Assembly (NCBI GenBank): GCA_964017195.1
Contig: OZ024889.1
Span: 58,966,358-59,030,357, forward strand
Direction: 5' to 3'
From: Siderastrea radians
Lineage: Eukaryota; Cnidaria; Anthozoa; Scleractinia; Rhizangiidae
DNA length: 64,000 bases
Both the position numbers and the translations under genes were made by a program. The notes below the pieces were generated by a model. The model saw only the letters and a program-made list of their open reading frames with translations, was not told the DNA's origin and ran no database searches. Positions 12,272 through 27,500 of the stretch are shown here, piece after piece (the first letter of the stretch is position 1; the number at the start of each line of letters is the position of its first letter).

Positions 12272-15200
12272 TTAGGAACCAAAGTAGTACCGCACAGGGG
12301 GCCCAGGTAGATCATCATCGCCTTCGCCCTCAAAGGACACGGTGAGATCAACATACGCTTTCCCAGAAGCCTTAATTAGCTTGGTCATCCTGTTGGGTAG
12401 TTAAATTCCTATTAGTAAGAGCGTTCATTGAAAATAATTATGCTGTTTTGTTTGTTTGTTTTTTTTTTCTCTCGCCCACTTCAACGTGGCGGCCATATAC
12501 GGAATGAAACACAACCTTTACAATGCTTCCTTCCTAAAATCACACTACCACATTGTTAGCTTCTCAAATAAGAGAGAGAGCTACACTGATATTGTTAGAC
12601 CACAAACAGTGCCTCCTTCTGTTTAGAGATAGTCGGGCGAGAAGTACATGCGAACGTAGGTTCGTGCGTTTACCACACGCGCGTCAAGCTTCCACGTGGA
12701 AGTACATTTGCACGCATTCGCAGGTTCTTCTCTCCCGACTACATACATCCCTGAACAGAACAAGAGGGTCCTTATGTATCATCATACGAACACTGGCCGT
12801 TTTCTATGAATCTCAAATAACCAAGTACTTGAGTCAAACATAAAATTCTTATCCAATGCTAAACCCAAGCGGGAGGACAACGATCAACTCTAAATACGCA
12901 GCCGCTGATTAACCCGAGACCGTCAAATGTAAATGGCCGCCATCTTGAGGTGAAAGTAAAAAATTACCCCAGAATCGGCCAGTTAATAAAATGAAAAAAA
13001 TGGGCTAAAGTACTGCTTTTTGTTGTTTTTTAATGGACTCACAAAAGCTCAATTTTGTATTTCAGCAGATAAATTAGTCATTTCACAAACATTTGAAAAA
13101 TCAAAGAACCAAGCAAAGACTTACTTTTGATCAAGTCGTTTAGAATGTCCCGGCAGCAAGGGAACATACACAATCTTCACACCGTGTACCACAATAGACA
13201 CATCAAACCCATACTTGTTCTGTATAGAGAAAAAAATCACAGAAAAATAACACAACGTTGGAATGACCTATCTAAGGATAGGTCGGCGTAAATAACTGAA
13301 TTGCCAGCAAACAAAAAATCGCCAAAAAAAATGCTTGTGGGCAAGAGGCGAGAAATTGAAAAACAAACTGAATAAATCCTAAATTTCCAATAAAGGTTTT
13401 TCCCATTTGATTACCGCAGAAATTTACTGATGATAGTCTGCGTAGTTGGCGGTTCACAGCTCGTTTCCACGGCTCCGCCGCTCAAACTTGGCCGTCGCGC
13501 AAACAATAGGGAGTTTAAGCAACCACGACGGCGACGGCAACGACAACGTCACAAAACAAAACGCTTTAATCATCAAAACAACGGCTCTGCACGTGCGTTA
13601 CACATTCTGGTACATTTCTTTGCCGTCCTCTGCAAAACAACTACGTAAGATGACCAGTTTTTAGGTTTTTTTGGAGAACGGAAACACACGACGGTGAATT
13701 TTTCTTTCTCTTCCTGAACTTGAGCGCCGTCCTTACGAATTTAGTTCCCAGGTAGTTCGGCCACATTAGGCAATTTAAACGAGTTGGAAAAATCGCGAGG
13801 GAGAATTAAAGAAGCGAAATACACAAATAACGTTTTCCTTTGCGTTGCCGTCGTCGTTGCTTAAAGTCCGTAATCGTGCTAGCCACGCAGGCTACATTGA
13901 TGTGAGTGGAAAGATCCTTGAAGTCTTACATCCGAGCACCTCTAGCAATTGCAAAGAAAACTTGAGAATTCAAGCCGCTTTCAATACTGTTGCCAAATCG
14001 CCTTTCCCTTCTAGCGCCCATCTTTATTAACCAAAAAAGTATTGCAGCTTTCTCAACACTGCTTAAATTTTGGATGATCAACCAGTACGTATACACTCAC
14101 CTTGAAAAAGCCCAAAAAGTCTTTCAGTTTAAATTCGTGTGTTCCTTGGACGACCCATTTGTCCCAATTCGAGAAAGAGAGACCTTCCCTTTGATGCAAA
14201 AACGAAACAGTAAATTGCCTTAGTGCCATACAATCCCGGTACAGAGAAAAACTTCAAGTACTTAGTTGAGGCGGAATACCAACACAGGTGCTGATCACAT
14301 GAAATATTTCACGCAATAACTGTATCCACGCCCACTTTCTACGTCCCTTTCATCTCAGAAACACAGGGACTAGGTGACAGGTAAAACACAGGGACCGATT
14401 TTAAGGGACTTTTTCTAAGTGAATGTACGGGTAAGGTGAATGGTGAAACAGGGCCTGTTTGTCAGGTGAAAGACAAACCACAGTACACGGGCTCTTTCAA
14501 CAGACTGTTTCTAGAGTGAAAGAGGAGTCATAAGGACTGTCTCTAAGGGACTGTTTCCAAGGTGAAAGGTCCCTTTCACCTGCGAAATTCGGACTGTCCT
14601 TGCACACGGACAGTGGTAGAGGTTCCACCGTCCTTCTGCAAGCGAGCAATGACTGTTATGCCCTCCGCTGTGACGTTGTACGCTCACCTGATGACCGTGA
14701 CCTCGGGGGGGCCTGGTTCAGAGAAGATGACGTAAGGGAGCGCAAGGTTCATGAAGCAGTTCTTGTAGTCCTCCGCTGGACTCTTCATTACTACTTTGAC
14801 AAGCTCAACAGTGACCTGCGATTTAAAGAACGCAGATTAGTCCACGTTTATGCCCCCTTCTAGATCTAAATATAACACATCTCCTAAATGGCAATTATTC
14901 TTAAATACAGTCACGCTAAATTCACTAAAACAATGGTTCATGACCACAATATTATGTGCTTGTTAACCAAAAACCTTTACGAAATTGTACAAACCCAGGG
15001 TTCATAACCGGGATTTACGGCATGGCATAACAATAAATGCGACACAGGACCGAAGGAATCGCTTGATAAGCTACGACGCTTATAAAAGACTACCTTTTTG
15101 TAACATCTAGTATAATTGTACTTACCAAACCGGCCACAGCAGCAGTAGTTGTAGCGATTGCGGGAACTATTTTGCCTGCGATTTTCTTCGTTTTTAACCG

Positions 15201-18200
15201 GTCAGCGGGCTCTATACTGTACATAGTTGCACGAAGGTTCTGCAAGATGAAAAATCGAGGAGTGAAGGATCAACAAACTTACGACCCCCCTTAACGCATC
15301 GCGGGGGGGGGGGGGGGTTAAACAACAGCGAGCGATTGTGCCAAGGCTCGTCGATTCTCGTTTGACACGGGCCTTTATACAAAGACAATTCGGAGGTGCG
15401 GTGGTCCATTAGTTAACGCATCAGAATTTAGATTTGAAGATCGGCGGTTCGATGTCTAGTCTTTGCCTTCGTGTTGTATGTAGAGATGAGATGAGATGTG
15501 AGATGTAGGATTGGGTACCAGAAAATCGTTAGGGACTCTTACCAAAATGCTGGGGTTAAACTGGTGGTAAAATAACATCCCATTCGAGAGGAGCAGTAAT
15601 ACACGTTACACCCATTACAGCTACGGCTGTGTGGGTCGCCTTTAGCCCGAGAACTAAAAAAAAAAAAGCTTAAAGGAATTATACCCCGCTGGGGATTAAA
15701 TGCTATAGTTATGATTAAACTCACTGAAGCTGAGGTGATGAAGTCGATGTGTCCATTTGAATCATCGTCTTTCTCAAATTCTTGAGGAAACATCGGCAAC
15801 ACATCTGGAAGAGAAGAAAAAACTTCAAATGCTGAAAGATTAACATCTGTTACCTTGTTCTCAGTGGAGTATTCAGTTTACCCTTAACTAATGATACAGT
15901 ACTCTTCACTCTCTCACAGAAGACAGAGTTAAAGTGAGTGTTGTGGTGCAGTATTATCTTATAAGTCTGGGAATGAAATCCTGAAGTGTGACCATTCAAG
16001 TGAACTCTTTTAGGCAGTTCTTTCTTGTGGTGCTATTTATTATGTTTTAAAGGCGCCAAGGTGGCTCTATATCTTTTGAGTTACTGGGCGGAATTCCTGA
16101 AGTGTGACCATTCAAATGAAAGCTAGCGAAAAGTACTTTCCTGTGATACTGATTATTATGCTGTACAAGTGGTTCCAACTTTTGAGTCTGTAGGAAAACG
16201 TCTAAAATGTGAAAGCACCGATCAGTACTTTAACAAGAAATTTGTACAGAAGCGAACTTTGGCGCTCAGCTTTGGGAGCAAAGAGTTCAAAGCGACAACA
16301 CCATCACTAAACGCGAGAGAACGTCTCGACTCGACTGCAGAGCAATATCTTACCTTTGTGAGATTTTATTCCATTCGCTATCAAGTTTTTAAGACCCGGT
16401 ATTAACTTATCGACGTCAAAAGCTGTCACTTGAGAAGATTTCGATGCCGTTTCGTCCGTGTCAATTTCCTAAAAATGAACGTGACATTACAAAAGAATCT
16501 TTAGCTTAGGCTCTTTTATATCTGTTTCTTGGATCATCCGCAATGCGACACGATCCAAGTAAAGAGGGAGAGGGATGGCAGAGGAGGATCCAAGAATTAT
16601 TGATAGGTGGGGTCCAAATTGTAATCTGTACTCAAGCAATACTTAAAATCCTAGAATGACAGTTAACCTGTAGATTTCCCAGTAAACTTGTTCTACTAGT
16701 CTCATTTTACCTTTCCGCTTCTATTTTTAGATTGAATGTATTTGAAATTCGTAAAGACAAGTTCACGTTTGAATAACGGATAAAGGAGGACGAGAAGCCC
16801 TGATCTGGGTACCCCGAGTTCCCCTCTGAACGGCCTGCTTCCCGTATACTTTACTTCATGTTCATGCCCCCCCCCCCTTCTTCATTTTCCAGGACTTCCA
16901 GCCTCTGCCCCCTCGCCACAACAAACCCTGCCCAGAAACAACAGCTTAGAATACAGGCTTCAAACAGTCAGGGGGACCGAGTGCCAATGTAACTGTGCGC
17001 AACAATCAGAGACCACAGTGAGAAATCATGAGAGACCTACCTTTGAATTGGGCGTGAACTCTGGAACATGAACACCCTGGAGTATTTCAATAATGCGACT
17101 ATCACTTAAATCCTGTTGGCAAGAAAAAATTATTCAAAGAGAACCTTTCGATGACTCGTCTAACAACGTGCAACAAATGGGTAAGAAGACCTCTTTTTAT
17201 GGAAGACAGCTCCCACTATTTAGCAAAAATAAATAAATGTCCTTTATTTACCCTCGGCAAGTCATTACAGCAAGGTGCTAAGGGGACTGAGCATTTAAAA
17301 AACAACATTTCGAATATTTCAAACTGAACATAACAAGTTAAAAATCCCAACTGGCAGGAGGCAGTCCAGTTGGCTATTTACAAGTGTGGCCGAGGAGTTG
17401 AACCCTGGTCAGCCGTGAAACAACTCCAGATAGCGGTCAGAGCGGAACTTGAACCCGGGACCTCCGGATTTCAAGTCCGGCGCCCTAAACACTCCGCCAC
17501 GCTGCCTCCTTTGCCTCCTAACCACTCGGCCATACTGCCTCCTCTATTTAGCACGCGTATTTACTGCGCGCTTGTCACTGTAAATTAGCGACACCAGAAT
17601 CTGTCAGTAAAGCGCGGGAAAACAAGATACAGGGAAGTGGGTGGGGATATATAGAAAGCAAGGCCAAAGCGATTCAAGCACAGCTCAGGAATTTTCGCGA
17701 GATTTGACGCATGAGGACAAGGTAAGGAAAGTATAATTATTTGCATGCACGGCGTGTCAGCCCGAATTGTTCAGTTTGACAAACCTGAGTTGTGTATTTG
17801 ATGCCACAAGTATCGGCGTGGAGTTTACTGCTACTCCTTACAAACAGCATGTGCCTAAAAAGTAAACAAAAGAAAGTTTCAGTTTACTAGTATTTGACAC
17901 CGAAAAAGGCAAATAAACAAACAAACAAACAGAAAACACGAGCCTGGTTCCCCATCGAAACGTGAAAATTGTTTCCTATTTCTGAAGTAAAATGCATCCT
18001 GCGAACAACTGATGTCAGAAGACTTGCGTCATAACACCAATGACTATAACCGGTGAATAACTTTTCGTTTCTCCATCAATTTTCTGAATATGTGCCTGTT
18101 GTTTCCTCAGAACAGACATTTCGCATTACATTGTCTCTTTCAACCCAGACGCAGAAGCGGTTTCTGCTGGACGGCCAGGACCATTAGGGAAACTTGTAAT

Positions 18201-18842
18201 TGAATACAGCCCTGGGTAACCCTGCTAATGAGTATTATCCCATCCAGGGAGGGATGGAGGAAAAGAGAGGGGGGGGGGGGGAATATTTGCAGTTGCTTCA
18301 TGCCACATGGACTGTTTATGTTATTCTCCTGCCGCGTGGGTTGTCTGTGGCGTAAGCTTTCCTTTTACATGACTATGAACAGTCTCGTCTCTTCTTTTTG
18401 TTTAAAGATGCGGTGAATCGAGCGCGATGCGAGAATTGCACGATCTACCTACCGGCTGCGAGCAGCAAGACTGCGAAACACCAGACTCATCTTTGTTAAT
18501 TTCTCGCGGCTTCGCTGCTCGCCTCTAACTGAGCCTTGCATACCATTTTGCATCTTTGCTCGCTCCAATATCGAAGGGGAAAAATAAGACACCCCCAGAA
18601 GTCTTTCCTTTTACCTACAAGAATTAGAAAAGTAAAATAGTATCTACTTACAGTTCATTCTTAATGCTGAATTGTTGTGGTATTGGAGGTCTCTTTGGGC
18701 TCTGCCAGAATAGTGCTGTGTAAAGAGACAATTACTGTAAGACTACTGCAGCGACAAAACGTGAAAAGACAAGACGCACAATTAACTCACATCCGTCCTT
18801 AACTCTTGTGTCCAAAGGAAACGCGTGAAGCAACTGTTTGGC
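12272..18842 (-). CDS. UBA6: UBA6 exons 26-36: catalytic cysteine domain end, crossover helix and ubiquitin-fold domain
   Basis: Exons 26-27 encode [20 protein letters not shown] and [10 protein letters not shown]. Exon 31 encodes [18 protein letters not shown], and exon 32 gives [14 protein letters not shown] and [18 protein letters not shown]. Exon 33 gives [20 protein letters not shown]. Exons 34-36 form the C-terminal ubiquitin-fold domain (about residues 919-1018) that docks E2, ending [12 protein letters not shown]. Introns here carry MITEs (13509-13869, 19105-19234 just upstream) and a tRNA-headed SINE (17224-17542). Confidence 0.95.
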
Positions 18843-19858
18843 CTGGAACAAATTCAAAAATCAAAATAAGTTTAAGGAAACCTTAAATTTCACTTATTTA
18901 GTCCGTATGGCTGAACTGCAAACTGAAAATGTCAGAACACAGCAAAGTTACAGACTATTTTAAATGGATTACGTTGAGCAATGCACCTTTGAAACAAGAA
19001 TATATCAATTAGTGCGAGACATTCGACCATTTGACGGAGTGTGAGGCTTCTGCTGTTTGACCTAGCTTAAGTTACATACATGCAAACTCCCAAAGAGGGG
19101 TATACCTCGGTGTAAGAACCTGACAAGATTTTTTTTGTTTGTTAGCTTTTGTTTTGCTGTACGGTATTGTTAAAAAGGTTTTTGTTTCCTTTGTTTTACG
19201 TCATCCGTGAGTTTCACAGGTTCTTACACCGAGGCAAAGCTCCAACGAGAACATGACCTTTCTTGGGTATACATTTTATGCTTTAGTTAGCGAGTCAATA
19301 ACTGAAACATGTGTCCGTGACGCTTGTTTCGACAGCCCGCTCAATACAGACCCCAGATAATACGCACTCTTTTGTGTGTGTCCTTTTGGTTTCCGTGATA
19401 GCCAAGTTCCATTGTGAAAATTTATTCGCGTAAAACATATGGCTAATAATGATCCAACAGCTTCATCAGTGTCCTTTTCCCGCCACAAAATTTACAACAC
19501 GCGAACGTTCGTTTTCAGACAGTTTTACTTATAGCTCACCTTGTGGTTGTAGTACTTCTCAAATTCTATTCTGCTAAGTTCAACGCAGCTCGCCCAGTCT
19601 TTAGGGCGCCGTTTCAACAATTTTAACACCCGGTGGACACCTTCTGGTTCGTTTCCAGATTGAAGTGTCTACAAAAAGAAACCGAAGAAATAAAATTTAC
19701 CAGGGTACAGTAAGCATAAAAGTACAGTATCTGGGGGGGGAGGGGGAGGGGGAAGGGGGTGAGGGGGGAAGGGGGGTAGAGAGGAAGGAGGAAGGGGTGA
19801 AACCATGGTGTTATCCTGTGCCTTGGCTCAGATACCACCTCCTCCCGCCACCACTCGA

Positions 19859-19942
<84 letters not shown>

Positions 19943-21312
19943 CTTTACCTCGAGAAGCTGTTCAGGAGATCCATTCGTTGACCAAAATGTCATGTACAAT
20001 CCAGGCTTCTGGGAAAAGCAGTTTTCGAACTGAAAGACAAAGATCAAACGATTTAATTAAGCCTACTGCTATTTCTATCAGCAAAAGGACGGAATCATCG
20101 AAACCACCCCGTCATCATTGTTGTTGTTACCTCAACTTGAAAAATAAGTTTGAAGTTCATATCCCTTAATTAAATAAATTTAAAAGAATGACAACGTTAA
20201 AAAATACGAGCTGATCAGAGGCGAAGACATCTACTAGCACAGGCCCTGTTTCATCAGGGACAACCATACGAGGACCCGATAGTTTTACCTTGTCTCTTGC
20301 CCATTGTATTGTGTGCTCTATTACAGCTGGAAATGACTTGAGTGTACAGTGAGGTACTTCTTCTTCTGGAGGGTCCCGCTATGGAGGGGAAAAACGAGAA
20401 TCAGAAACAAGCAAAACAGAATAACGAACCAGCAAAGGTAGGATTTACTTTCAGTACAGTTTTGATTGTGTTCGACGAAGGAGAACGCAATCAAAACTGA
20501 TTCAATCAAGTGATTTAGCTGGGTTGGGCGCTTGCTGTTCCTCTAACTGAAAGACATTGCTTACACATATTCAAGGACATTTGTCGTCAGCAGAAAATTT
20601 TTTCCCCAAGGTCAAACCATTTCACAGCAATTCTCGGTCAAAACAATATGTAAACCCGAGCATGCTTTAATTTTAGGGAAAGGAAAGGACTCAAAGGTTT
20701 TCGTCTCCTTGGTGTCAACTTGGTAACCGGAAGCGATGGCTGTCTGATAGAATGCAACCAGCCGAACGCACTCTCTTCATCTTTGATTACTATTAGTCTA
20801 CAAAAGTAGAGATTCTCATAACGTTGTGAATTTAAGACCGGTTGTCAAGACTGTCTTCGGCTTTTATGTCACTTTCTAGGACAAGAAACTTCACGTCAAA
20901 TTGGCACTTCTCTACCCAGGTGCATAAATGGTACCGCATAACAGCTCTGAAGGAACCCTTCTAAAAACATCATTATATTAAAAAAAAAGGAAAATGCTGG
21001 GGGACTAACTCTGTGATAGACTAGCATCCCATCTAGGAAATACCGGAAATACCTACAAATACCCGGTTACGTTCCAGCCTGTGGTCCAAACCCGACCACC
21101 CCCTTGAGGAAAAAGTTGAAGGTCGTGAAAGGCTCAGTAAATGACAATTGGAAATCGTTGAGTGTTCTAAGATGATATGTCAAAAGCTGCACTGATGTAG
21201 AGAATATCAAAATAAGTAATAAGATACCTGGCTGGCATAAGACTCTGTAAGATGAGGAACTATCACCTGTTGAAAATAGTTCAATGATCTGTTAGGAAGT
21301 ATAGATATTAAC

Positions 21313-21372
<60 letters not shown>

Positions 21373-23510
21373 TATTATCACTTATAGTGCGCATATTCTA
21401 TGAATATAATCATATGCGCATTAAGGGTGAACTGGTGCACAATGATGCCGTTAACATTTCGTCTAGTAGTTAACATTTGGTATAGTATCTTACTGTGCAG
21501 TCTTCACATGTAAGACAGTCTGGGGAACTGTAAAATTTTGGGAATTTGACACTTCAAACCCAGGACACAGAGCTTTCACTACGGCGCCCACTCTGCCGCC
21601 ATTTTCACTGCTAGGACAATAAGAAAAGTGACAGCCATTCTTACCTGAACATGTCCCTTTGGTCCCATGGTTCCAGACTCCAGAAGGGCCCTTTGGTTAC
21701 TAACGCACCGGCTACAGGAACATCACAAGATAAGATTTGCTTCACAATCAAACAAGTAGAGTAACGCATAAAAATGTCGCCGAAACAACAGAGACAGGTG
21801 CAGTTGGGAAGTGATAGCGAAAAAAAAATGATTGAGGAGGGCGGAGAGACAGCAAGTCCCCTTTTTATCCTCTTCCTCTCCCCTAAGCGAAGTGCAAACC
21901 AACCATATTAGTTGTGCCTTTTATTTCCGCTTGAGTTTCACTTTCGTTGTTTTCACACCACATTCTCACTGTTGTGGATAATGTATCAAGTTTAAACAAA
22001 GAAAAGATAAAAGGCTCTTAATTAATATGGATTTTGGTGATTTTGTTTTCTCCTTTTCTTGTTATTTATTAATTATTGAATTCAAACACTCGAGAGAGTG
22101 TTTCATCAAGATATACAACACCTCAAGTTTCGTCCAAAACAAAACTCTGCCCAGCGTGGTTTTTTTAAACTCTCTTCTCAGTGTTGGAAATCCTAGTGAA
22201 AAATGCTATCTCGCGTTTTACTTACGGTATCGCGAAAATTGAACCCACGGAAAAAATCAGCAAGAAGAGAAATGTAAATATAACACTATCTTGTTTGCTA
22301 CAACACAGATACAAGCTTGATAATGCGCCCTACTCTTATTTCAGTCTAATTTTAATTTCGGCACTAGTTATTTCAATAAAACTCTCTCTTTTCAATGGGT
22401 GGGAGATCTGCATTTTTTCCAGCTTTTGCACTTGACACTTTACGGACACCTCGTGATTACGAACAGCTTTCTCTGTAAAAATTAGTATGGATAATGATTT
22501 ATCTTCCTACTCCCAGGCAATCAATATGGAGGTTTTTTTTTTTACTCATATTTACCCGCTCAAAACGGATGACATAGCGTCCGTAGCTCGTCTGTATCAC
22601 GAAACTTTTACCCGCGAAAACCACCGGCCTCTTTTTCAAGATTTTCACGAATTGTAAACCCCGCAAATATAAAAAGCATTGAGGTGACTTTTTCACTGAA
22701 GGTGACTGAACCTTACCTATCCATGTACCGCCTCGCCTCCACATTATCCAGTGCATTCACTACAAGATCCTGAGACTCGAAAAACTGATCTGTGTACAGA
22801 GTTTCTTCTGTTTCTGGGCAAACTGTAAGAGTGGAAATGAGAGAAATAAATCAGTACAATCAAAGTTATATAGAGAAAAGTAGGCAAAATTACCCTACTT
22901 CATATGTTTGAGCAAATTATCGCGATTTGTCAGTGGCGAGTAGATCAAGTATTTTTATATTGATCTGAGAACCACTAATAAATCAGGATATTTTGCGAAA
23001 TCATGAGTTCAATAATTGTTTCAAACATAAAATTGATCTTCCACTTACCTGTTTCTTTTATTTTTTGCCGAAATACATTAAGATTACAAACGATAGTGTC
23101 GATAGTTTAGTTTTGATTTGCCGCTCTTTTTCTGCTCAAGGAAACTAGTTTAACAGCTCTCCAATAAGTCCAGAAAACGAGTAGCGATTGTGATTACAAA
23201 GAGGACGATACTGCGTACGGGCAGAACATAATTTTTAGCGACACAACTTTAAATCGCATCGAGCATGAGCAGACCATTATTCGCGGGTAGTTATTTGCAG
23301 TGACGTAATGTTGTAACGTTTTTGTGTTGAACGGTTTTTCCGCCAAAATTTACAGTACTTGTCTTCTCTCAAAACTGTTTGTTACCTTTGTGTTGATGTG
23401 GATCCACGTGAACATCTGAAAAGAAAACAAGAACACTGATGCAACCAACTGAAACTGAACTACGTAATGAATTTAGTCCATTTGAAAAGGTGGAAGGCTT
23501 TAAGTAACCT

Positions 23511-23582
<72 letters not shown>

Positions 23583-24532
23583 CTATATTTAGAAAGGGTG
23601 GCACCTGCTCAGTCGAAGGTCTGCTATAAAAGGAGGCAATGAAAGAACGAACCAACCAACAAACGAGCGAACACGCGAGGGGGTGAGTGACTGAATGAAT
23701 AACAGTAACAGTAACAGTATATCCTTATTGTACCTTACTCTCCAAAGGGAGGTACCGGAAACTGCCGCTTTTAAGCCCTGGGCTTATATAAATTGGTCCA
23801 GTTACAATAAAGGATAAACATTACCTAATATAGCGAAACAATAAATGCTCAATGAATGAATAAAATAATCAGTTATTAAAATTCTAAAAACCAGGAAGAA
23901 AAGACATCTGTGAATAAAAAAAACCAGTTCGAAGGACCGTTTTTGTCAGAACTTGAATTTAATGGTAATATTCCGTACAAAACATTTCATTTAGGTGGTT
24001 TTAGGTGTTTCGTCATAGTATGGTGTTCAACAGAATTGTTATAAACTAATCAGTGAAGTAGAACTCAGTTTTAATAGGTTCCGCTGGGACTGGAAAACAC
24101 ACCAGTCGAACGACGGAAACAGTTTTCCATAAGAGTGCAAAATTATATCCTAAGTATTCCAAATTTTTATATAAGAAAAAGACTGTCAGTTACACGATAA
24201 GACCCCTTTTGGAGAAAGACTTCAGGCCACTCTTACCGGCATTTTTAAAGACTAATTTTCATTTATTGAACACAAACGATATGATACTTTTTCTCTTCAA
24301 TAATGTAGATCCTTTTGCTTGTAAGAAACTCGGCCACTTTAGACAATTAACGTAGCCGCCACATAGATTGATTATCTATGTAATAATAGCTATAATTATA
24401 ACCAAAATTTCATTATTACAATTATTACAGTTATTGTTATTATTCTAATCATTGTTACTTGTTTCTTTATCTAACCTTTACCCAACATCGTTAATGTCAT
24501 TTATTCACATGGAAATGCTAATAAATTGTTGC

Positions 24533-24565
<33 letters not shown>

Positions 24566-27500
24566 AAAGACAGGACACATTTCCCCCCAAAAGAGAAAAT
24601 TCTAAATCCGTTGTTTTAGTACACCGAAAACCCTTTTTATTCTCAAGGTCTCTTTTTTTTTTCGGGGGGGGGGGGAGTTCTTCAAGCCAATCATAAAGTC
24701 ATATTGCATCCACATGAAATTACCACCATTTTCACTACTACGCGACTTTTCTTTTCAAAACACCTCTGAACACTTTGCAATACGCTTCCGTCAATCATAC
24801 CTTATATGGGAAGTGTGTGATATTACCGCAATCGAATTGAGCAAAGGAATAAGGATGGCGCCAAATTATCGCGTAAATTTGCGCTGGCGAGTCATATATT
24901 GACTAGTAAGAGGCTTTAAAGTCGTTGACGTTGCAAGAATACTTCACGTTTGGCAGATATTTGTAAAGAAATTTCGACATTTCTTCAGAATTAAATACCC
25001 GCTCGGTGGATTATCCTATGTGGCCGATGGTAAGCGTGCGTTTAATCTCGTGAATAAGCTAAACCGAAGTGTGAAGTTTCCTGACCTGAAAATAGCAAAC
25101 GGCAATGTTATTCTCCACGAGTACAAATCTGGCAGTATCCCGAAGTGTACGAGGACGAAATTCAGGAGCGGATAGAGTATGCAACGGGAAAACTGATCAT
25201 GATCGGCGTGCGATCAACCGATTCGTGAAGAAAATGGGTTTGACAAGAAGAAAGGTACGTATGACTTGTTACATTTTTTTGGAAGGAACACTGCTAATTC
25301 TAATCACCTATCACCTCCGGAATGAATTGAAAAAACAAAATAAAGTATAAGTTTATAATGCCCTTGTAACGTTTGTTGTTCTACGTTTCGAGAATGTAAA
25401 CATATAACGCTGTGACATGAGAGGAAAATTGTTATTTCTACAAGCGGGAACGGGGAATCGAGGAAAATATTTAATCCTACTTTCAAGTTTACTTCTTCGT
25501 TATAACTCAAGACAATTGCCAAAGAACGTGATGAGGGAAACAGGACGATGTATTGTCGTAGGATCGCTGAATTTCACCGAGAACAGTTGCTATTTATAGA
25601 TCTGATTCATCTATAAATAGCAACCGTTCTGGGTGAAATTTAGCGATGACCTACGACGATACGTAATCACAGTGAGCTATAACGAAGAAGTAAACATGAA
25701 ACTGTGCTTAAATATTTTCCTTGATATTTCCCCGTTCCCGCTTTTATAAATAACGATTTTTCACATTTTTCTTGCTATCATGTCACAGCGGCAACATTCA
25801 CGTAGAACAATAAACTTTATAAAGCGCTTATGCTTTGTTTTTTCATTCCATTCCTCGGGTAATAGGTGACTAGAATTAGCAGTGTTTCTTGCAAAAACAA
25901 TCCAACTAAACAAGTCATACGTACGTTTCTTCAGCTTTCTTCTTGTCAAACCCATTTTCTTCACGAATCGGTTGATCGCACGCCGATCATGATTCGTTTT
26001 CCCGTTGCATACTCTATCCACTCCTGAATTTCGTCCTCGTACACTTCGAGATTTTGCCAGATTATACTCGTGGTGAATAACATGTCGTGTGCTATTTTCA
26101 GGTCAGAAAAGCTAGAATTTTTACTTCACACTTCAATTTAGCTTATTCACGAGATTAAACGCAAGCTTACCATCCGCCGCATAGGATAATCCACCGAGCG
26201 GGCATTTAATTCTGAAGAAATGTCGAAATTTCTTTACAAATATCTGCCTAAGGTGAAGTATTCTCGCAACATCAACGACTCTAAAGCCTCTTACTAGTCA
26301 ATGTAATACTCGCCAGCGCAAATTTACGGGATAATTCCGCGCCATCTTTATTCCTTCGAGTTCAATTCAATTGCGGTAACATCACACACTTCCCATATAA
26401 GGTATGATTGACGGAAGCGTATTGCAAAGCGCTCAGAAGTGTTTTGAAAAGGAAAGTCGCGTAGTAGTGAAAATGGTGGTAATGACAATATTTTTTCTAT
26501 GGAAACCACGAATCCGGTTAAACATGCAATCATGCATAATAACGAGTTTAACCTTCCTTTCATTGTCGACGTATTTGTAGGCAGAAAAAGACAACAACAA
26601 AGAACAGGAGGATCAGCCGTGCACTCCTAAATCTATTTTCAAAAGAGCACGCCAGGAAATTACAGCACAAAGTATCACACCTGTATAAAGAATGCTCAGC
26701 AGAAAGCCAGTCAGTAGAAACGCCAAAGTTATTTTATATTTGCTTTTCCTTTTAACAACCACTTTGTTGCTTTACTATGGAACTTGGAAAATGGCGTCAA
26801 GTGGACCAGCGTCAAATAATTTAGGTAAGGATGTTCACACATCGACGCCATTAGAATACCTCGCGTGTTTTTCTTTGCTAAGGAGTGATGGTCTATCAGA
26901 CATGAAAGATTGCAAGATCAAAATGTTTAAGCCCTCGTGGCACAACTCGTATTGTTTCCTTCCAAGAGTAAAACCCTGCTGCACCTAATGCAACAAGTGC
27001 AACCACTCGAAAGAAAGCTACAATAAAAGCTCCTTTAGAGGTTTTGAAAATTGTAAGCAGATCTAAATGATAGCGTTATATGCCTAAAATTTGTTTATAT
27101 GAGGGTTGTAAGTTAGCTCATAATATAGAAAGGAGATACAACTGGCAATCGGTCATATATAGAAGCTTACCGTATTTTGTCGATTAAACGCCGGGCCCCG
27201 AATAAACGCCGGGTCTAAAAGAGGAAGACGGGAATAAGCCCCAGCTCCCAGTTGGCTTAATAACTCAGTTGGTTAGAGCGCTGCAACGGTATCGCAGAGG
27301 TCATGGGTTCGATTCCCGTTCAAGCCTGAATTTTTACAGGTTTCTTCTTTTCAACTGCTTAAGTTGAAACACGTTCACTGCGATGATCTTCATATAATTC
27401 TAAAAACGTTATTGTCGCAAAATTTACTTTGTTGCGGCGAAATGTAAATATTACGAATTGTCAAGTGGTTAGTTAATTACCATGTGAACGGAATAATAGC

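Noticed and set aside
19665..20047. Open frames with poly-Met or poly-Ile runs
   Set aside because: Read-through of the (TGA/ATC)n microsatellite; only the part 19949-20029 is real, as UBA6 exon 24.
27254..27326. Functional tRNA-Thr gene
   Set aside because: Mismatched D stem, wrong base before the anticodon and a SINE-like tail point to a tRNA-derived repeat.
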